Positions 60,758 through 64,000 of a DNA stretch of 64,000 nucleotides are shown in pieces. This DNA comes from Erwinia_E haradaeae_I. Its GTDB lineage: Bacteria > Pseudomonadota > Gammaproteobacteria > Enterobacterales > Enterobacteriaceae. The notes under the pieces were generated by a model that did no database searches, was not told the DNA's origin, and worked only from the letters and a program-made list of their open reading frames with translations. Made by a program: the position numbers and the translations under genes. Within the stretch, counting starts at the first letter, position 1; each line of letters starts with the position of its first letter. The stretch is from positions 372,001 through 436,000 of the forward strand of contig NZ_LR217713.1 of NCBI RefSeq assembly GCF_900698925.1. The letters run 5' to 3'.

Positions 60758-61228
60758 ATGCCACGTCGTCGTATCATCAGTCAACGTAAAATTCTTCCAG
60801 ACCCTAAATTTGGATCAGATCTCTTAGCAAAATTTATTAATATTCTGATGAAGAATGGTAAGAAATCTATTGCTGAGACTATTGTTTATAATGCACTAGC
60901 TAATGTATCTAGTAAAATTAGTAAAAACGGATTAGAAATATTCGAAACAGCTCTAGATAATGTTCGACCAACTGTTGAAGTGAAATCTCGTCGGGTAGGT
61001 GGTTCTACTTATCAAGTTCCTGTTGAGGTTCGCCCGGTTCGTCGTAATACATTAGCAATGCGTTGGATTGTAGAATCCGCGCGAAAGCGCAGTGATAAAT
61101 CTATGGCGCTTCGTTTGGCTCATGAACTGTCTGAGGCTTCTGAAAACAGAGGATCTGCAGTAAAAAAACGTGAAGACGTGCACCGTATGGCTGAAGCTAA
61201 TAAGGCTTTTGCTCATTACCGATGGTAA
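60758..61228 (+). CDS. rpsG: 30S ribosomal protein S7
   Basis: S7 binds the 3' domain of 16S rRNA and nucleates head assembly; in E. coli it also represses its own operon. The 156 residues match the common bacterial length; E. coli K-12 has a C-terminal extension that most strains lack. MPRRRIISQRKILPDPKFGS, VEVKSRRVGGSTYQVPVEVR and the C-terminal KREDVHRMAEANKAFAHYRW are intact. It is preceded by the spacer with the likely S7 target and followed after 93 nt by fusA. Confidence 0.98.
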   Translation: MPRRRIISQRKILPDPKFGSDLLAKFINILMKNGKKSIAETIVYNALANVSSKISKNGLEIFETALDNVRPTVEVKSRRVGGSTYQVPVEVRPVRRNTLAMRWIVESARKRSDKSMALRLAHELSEASENRGSAVKKREDVHRMAEANKAFAHYRW

Positions 61229-61321
61229 TAGCGATGTATTTGTGATTAATCCGTGTAAAATAAAATAAATAATATCACTAGGATTAACTAACTGAGAATG
61301 CTCGAAAATTAGAGGAAACAC

Positions 61322-63430
61322 ATGGCTCGTAGTACACCCATAACACGCTACCGCAATATCGGTATTAGTGCGCATATCGATGCTGGTAAGACAACGACTA
61401 CTGAGCGTATCCTGTTTTATACTGGTGTAAACCATAAAATTGGTGAAGTACATGATGGCGCAGCTACAATGGATTGGATGGCTCAGGAACAAGAGCGTGG
61501 AATTACTATTACTTCTGCGGCAACTACTGCTTTTTGGTCGGGTATGGCTAATCAGTTTAAGCGACACCGAATCAATATTATTGACACTCCAGGACATGTT
61601 GATTTTACTATTGAAGTTGAGCGTTCGATGCGTGTACTGGATGGTGTAGTAATGGTTTATTGTGCCGTTGGAGGCGTGCAGCCACAGTCTGAAACTGTCT
61701 GGCGTCAGGCTAATAAATATAAAGTACCACGTATTGCCTTTATTAATAAAATGGATCGTATGGGGGCTAATTTTCTTAGAGTAGTAAATCAGATAAAATC
61801 GCGTTTATCAGCAAACCCAGTTCCAATCCAACTAGCTATTGGCGCAGAAGATAGATTTACTGGTGTGATTGATTTGATTAAGATGAAAGCTATCAACTGG
61901 AATGATAGTGATCAGGGTTTAACTTTTTCATATGAGGAAATCCCTTTAACAATGAAGAAGTCTGCCGAGGATTGGCACCAAAAATTACTTGAGTCTGCAG
62001 CAGAATCTTCTGAAGAGTTAATGGATAAGTATCTTAGTGGAAAAGTGTTTACTGAACAAGAAATTAAAAATGCTTTAAGGAAGCGTGTTTTAAACAATGA
62101 AATAATTTTAGTTACTTGTGGATCTGCTTTTAAGAACAAAGGTGTGCAAGCGATGCTCGATTCAGTGATTGAATATTTACCTGCCCCAACTGATGTGAGC
62201 GCAATTAATGGAATTTTAGATGACGGAAAAGATACTCCAGCTCTACGTAGTGCAGATGATTCGGTTCCTTTTTCTGCATTAGCATTTAAAATTGCCACCG
62301 ACCCATTTGTGGGAAACTTAACTTTCTTCCGTGTATATTCTGGTGTTGTAAAATCCGGTGATACTGTTATGAATTCTGTAAAAGCTCAGCGTGAGCGATT
62401 GGGTCGAATTGTGCAAATGCACGCTAATAAACGTGAAGAAATCAAAGAGGTATGCGCAGGCGACATAGCTGCTGCTATTGGTTTAAAAGATGTGACCACA
62501 GGTGATACTCTGTGTGATACAAACAATATAATTATATTAGAGCGCATGGATTTTCCTGAACCAGTAATTTCTGTAGCAGTGGAGCCAAAAACAAAAGCGG
62601 ATCAGGAAAAAATGGGAATGGCTCTTGGTCGACTGGCAAAAGAAGATCCTTCATTTCGTGTTTGGACAGATGAAGAGTCATCCCAGACTATAATTGCTGG
62701 TATGGGTGAACTGCATTTAGAAATATTAGTAGATCGAATGCAACGTGAATTTAATGTCTCAGCTAACGTTGGTAAGCCTCAGGTGGCTTACCGTGAAACC
62801 ATCCGTACATCTGTTACAGATGTTGAAGGTAAATATATTAAGCAATCTGGTGGTCGAGGCCAATTTGGTCATGTTGTGATCGATATGTGTCCTTTGGAGT
62901 CTGGTGGTCTGGGTTATCAGTTTATTAATGATATTGTCGGTGGTACCATTCCTAAAGAATTTATTCCAGCAGTTGATAAAGGAATTCAGGAGCAGCTCAA
63001 GTCCGGGCCTTTAGCAGGATATCCTGTTGTGGATGTTAAGGTCCGTTTGCATTATGGCTCATATCATGATGTAGATTCTTCTGAGTTAGCGTTTAAAATA
63101 GCTGCGTCTTTAGCTTTTAAATCTGCGTTTCGTCAAGCCAGACCTGTTCTTCTTGAACCTGTCATGAAAGTAGAGGTTGATACTCCAGAAGAGTACATGG
63201 GTGATGTAATTGGTGACCTGAATCGACGACGAGGCCTGATTGAAGGTATGGAAGAGTCTTCTACCGGAAAGACAGTATGTGCTCAAGTGCCATTGTCTTC
63301 TATGTTTGGCTATGCAACTGACCTCCGCTCACAGACTCAGGGTCGCGCTTCATACTCTATGGAATTCTTGAAATACGTTGAAGCACCTAACCATGTTTCT
63401 CAAGTTATTATTGAAGCTCGTGGTAAATAA
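61322..63430 (+). CDS. fusA: Elongation factor G
   Basis: EF-G is the GTPase that drives translocation and, with RRF, ribosome recycling. The 702 residues compare with 704 in E. coli. The G domain has NIGISAHIDAGKTTTTERIL (P-loop), ERGITITSA, IDTPGHVDFTIEVERSMR and NKMDRMGANF. Domain II starts near residue 290, and domain IV carries KYIKQSGGRGQFGHVVID. Domain V ends SQVIIEARGK. AGAGGAAA precedes the ATG. Third gene of the str operon. Confidence 0.98.
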   Translation: MARSTPITRYRNIGISAHIDAGKTTTTERILFYTGVNHKIGEVHDGAATMDWMAQEQERGITITSAATTAFWSGMANQFKRHRINIIDTPGHVDFTIEVERSMRVLDGVVMVYCAVGGVQPQSETVWRQANKYKVPRIAFINKMDRMGANFLRVVNQIKSRLSANPVPIQLAIGAEDRFTGVIDLIKMKAINWNDSDQGLTFSYEEIPLTMKKSAEDWHQKLLESAAESSEELMDKYLSGKVFTEQEIKNALRKRVLNNEIILVTCGSAFKNKGVQAMLDSVIEYLPAPTDVSAINGILDDGKDTPALRSADDSVPFSALAFKIATDPFVGNLTFFRVYSGVVKSGDTVMNSVKAQRERLGRIVQMHANKREEIKEVCAGDIAAAIGLKDVTTGDTLCDTNNIIILERMDFPEPVISVAVEPKTKADQEKMGMALGRLAKEDPSFRVWTDEESSQTIIAGMGELHLEILVDRMQREFNVSANVGKPQVAYRETIRTSVTDVEGKYIKQSGGRGQFGHVVIDMCPLESGGLGYQFINDIVGGTIPKEFIPAVDKGIQEQLKSGPLAGYPVVDVKVRLHYGSYHDVDSSELAFKIAASLAFKSAFRQARPVLLEPVMKVEVDTPEEYMGDVIGDLNRRRGLIEGMEESSTGKTVCAQVPLSSMFGYATDLRSQTQGRASYSMEFLKYVEAPNHVSQVIIEARGK

Positions 63431-63502
63431 GTTTTTGGGTTTATGTAATTAGTCCCGTGTTTACTTATTATTAGGTAAGCACAAAAAGTAAGGAATATCG
63501 CT

Positions 63503-64000
63503 GTGGCTAAAGAAAAATTTGAACGCTCTAAAACACACGTCAATGTTGGCACTATTGGGCACGTTGACCATGGAAAAACCACCTTAACTGCTGCTATTAC
63601 AACTGTACTGGCTAAAACTTACGGCGGTACTGCTCGCGCTTTTGATCAAATAGATAACGCACCAGAAGAAAAAGCACGCGGGATTACTATCAATACTTCA
63701 CATGTTGAATATGACACTGTAACTCGGCATTATGCGCATGTTGATTGCCCAGGTCATGCTGATTATATCAAAAATATGATCACTGGTGCCGCTCAGATGG
63801 ATGGGGCAATTTTAGTGGTTGCTGCCACAGATGGGCCAATGCCACAGACTCGTGAACATATTTTACTTGGTCGACAGGTGGGGGTGCCCTACATAATTGT
63901 TTTTCTAAACAAGTGTGACATGGTAGATGATGAGGAATTGCTTGAATTAGTGGAAATGGAAGTTCGTGACTTATTGTCTCAATATGATTTCCCAGGCGAT
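63503..64000 (+). CDS. tuf: Elongation factor Tu, 5' part (cut by window end)
   Basis: EF-Tu delivers aminoacyl-tRNA to the ribosome. The first 166 codons are present and in frame to the last base of the window. The start is GTG, as in E. coli, with AGGA 9 nt upstream. The G domain shows GTIGHVDHGKTTLTAA (P-loop), EEKARGITINTSHVEY (switch I), VDCPGHADYIKNMITGAAQM (switch II) and FLNKCDMVDDEE. It lies 72 nt after fusA. Whether this is the only tuf copy cannot be seen here. Confidence 0.97.
   Translation, partial: MAKEKFERSKTHVNVGTIGHVDHGKTTLTAAITTVLAKTYGGTARAFDQIDNAPEEKARGITINTSHVEYDTVTRHYAHVDCPGHADYIKNMITGAAQMDGAILVVAATDGPMPQTREHILLGRQVGVPYIIVFLNKCDMVDDEELLELVEMEVRDLLSQYDFPGD

Noticed and set aside
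61052..61597. 181-codon open frame antisense to rpsG and fusA
   Set aside because: It mirrors two highly conserved genes on the other strand and has no independent motif; similar shadow frames lie opposite ispA-dxs and glmS.

Overview
The window looks like part of the chromosome of a strongly reduced, AT-rich gammaproteobacterial insect endosymbiont of the Enterobacterales. Nearly every protein aligns end to end, from memory, with an Escherichia coli counterpart, and operon cores survive in E. coli order: mrdA-rodA, tamA-tamB, ispA-dxs, cvpA-purF-ubiX, pcnB-folK, glmU-glmS and tusDCB-rpsL-rpsG-fusA-tuf. The genes between these cores are gone. By my addition of the gene lengths, intact genes fill only about 53% of the window. 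The rest is visibly more AT-rich DNA without recognisable genes, in gaps of 0.5 to 4.5 kb. I see no tRNA, rRNA, insertion sequence, phage gene or CRISPR array. Blochmannia-like, Ishikawaella-like and similar lineages all fit; I cannot name the genus.

Layout. 1-6.9 kb: ibaG-murA (+), dapD (-), infA (-). 8.8-9.8 kb: a full-length but dead hemE (-). 11.7-17.3 kb: tamA-tamB (-), outer-membrane assembly. 19.3-22.4 kb: mrdA-rodA (+), rod-shape peptidoglycan synthesis. 23.9-29.5 kb: ychF and pgi (+). 29.8-30.8 kb: a polysaccharide deacetylase-like gene (-). 32.3-35.1 kb: ispA-dxs (+), isoprenoids. 36.2-40.8 kb: ubiK and cvpA-purF-ubiX (+). 42.0 kb: dsbA (+). 43.5-45.4 kb: pcnB-folK (-). 45.4-49.9 kb: a 4.5 kb gene desert. 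49.9-53.3 kb: glmU-glmS (+), UDP-GlcNAc supply. 53.4-54.8 kb: fumC (-). 57.0-58.8 kb: a 2-Cys peroxiredoxin and ribF (+). 59.1-64.0 kb: tusDCB and the str operon (+), cut off inside tuf.

Together the genes describe a cell that still builds a Gram-negative envelope: GlmS and GlmU make UDP-GlcNAc, MurA commits it to peptidoglycan, DapD supplies diaminopimelate and lysine, PBP2 and RodA elongate the wall, and TamA and TamB serve the outer membrane. It keeps isoprenoid and ubiquinone steps (Dxs, IspA, UbiX, UbiK), purine, folate and flavin steps (PurF, FolK, RibF), central metabolism (Pgi, FumC), a periplasmic disulfide oxidase and a peroxiredoxin. The hemE pseudogene suggests recent loss of endogenous heme synthesis.

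The best observations are an AUU start codon apparently conserved in pcnB, an Arg-rich PcnB tail that has become Cys-rich, a readable hemE pseudogene, a consensus-like str promoter overlapping a hairpin, a retained S7-type leader before rpsG, and recurrent two-copy tandem duplications and perfect hairpins in the non-coding DNA. I found no convincing new multi-gene system.
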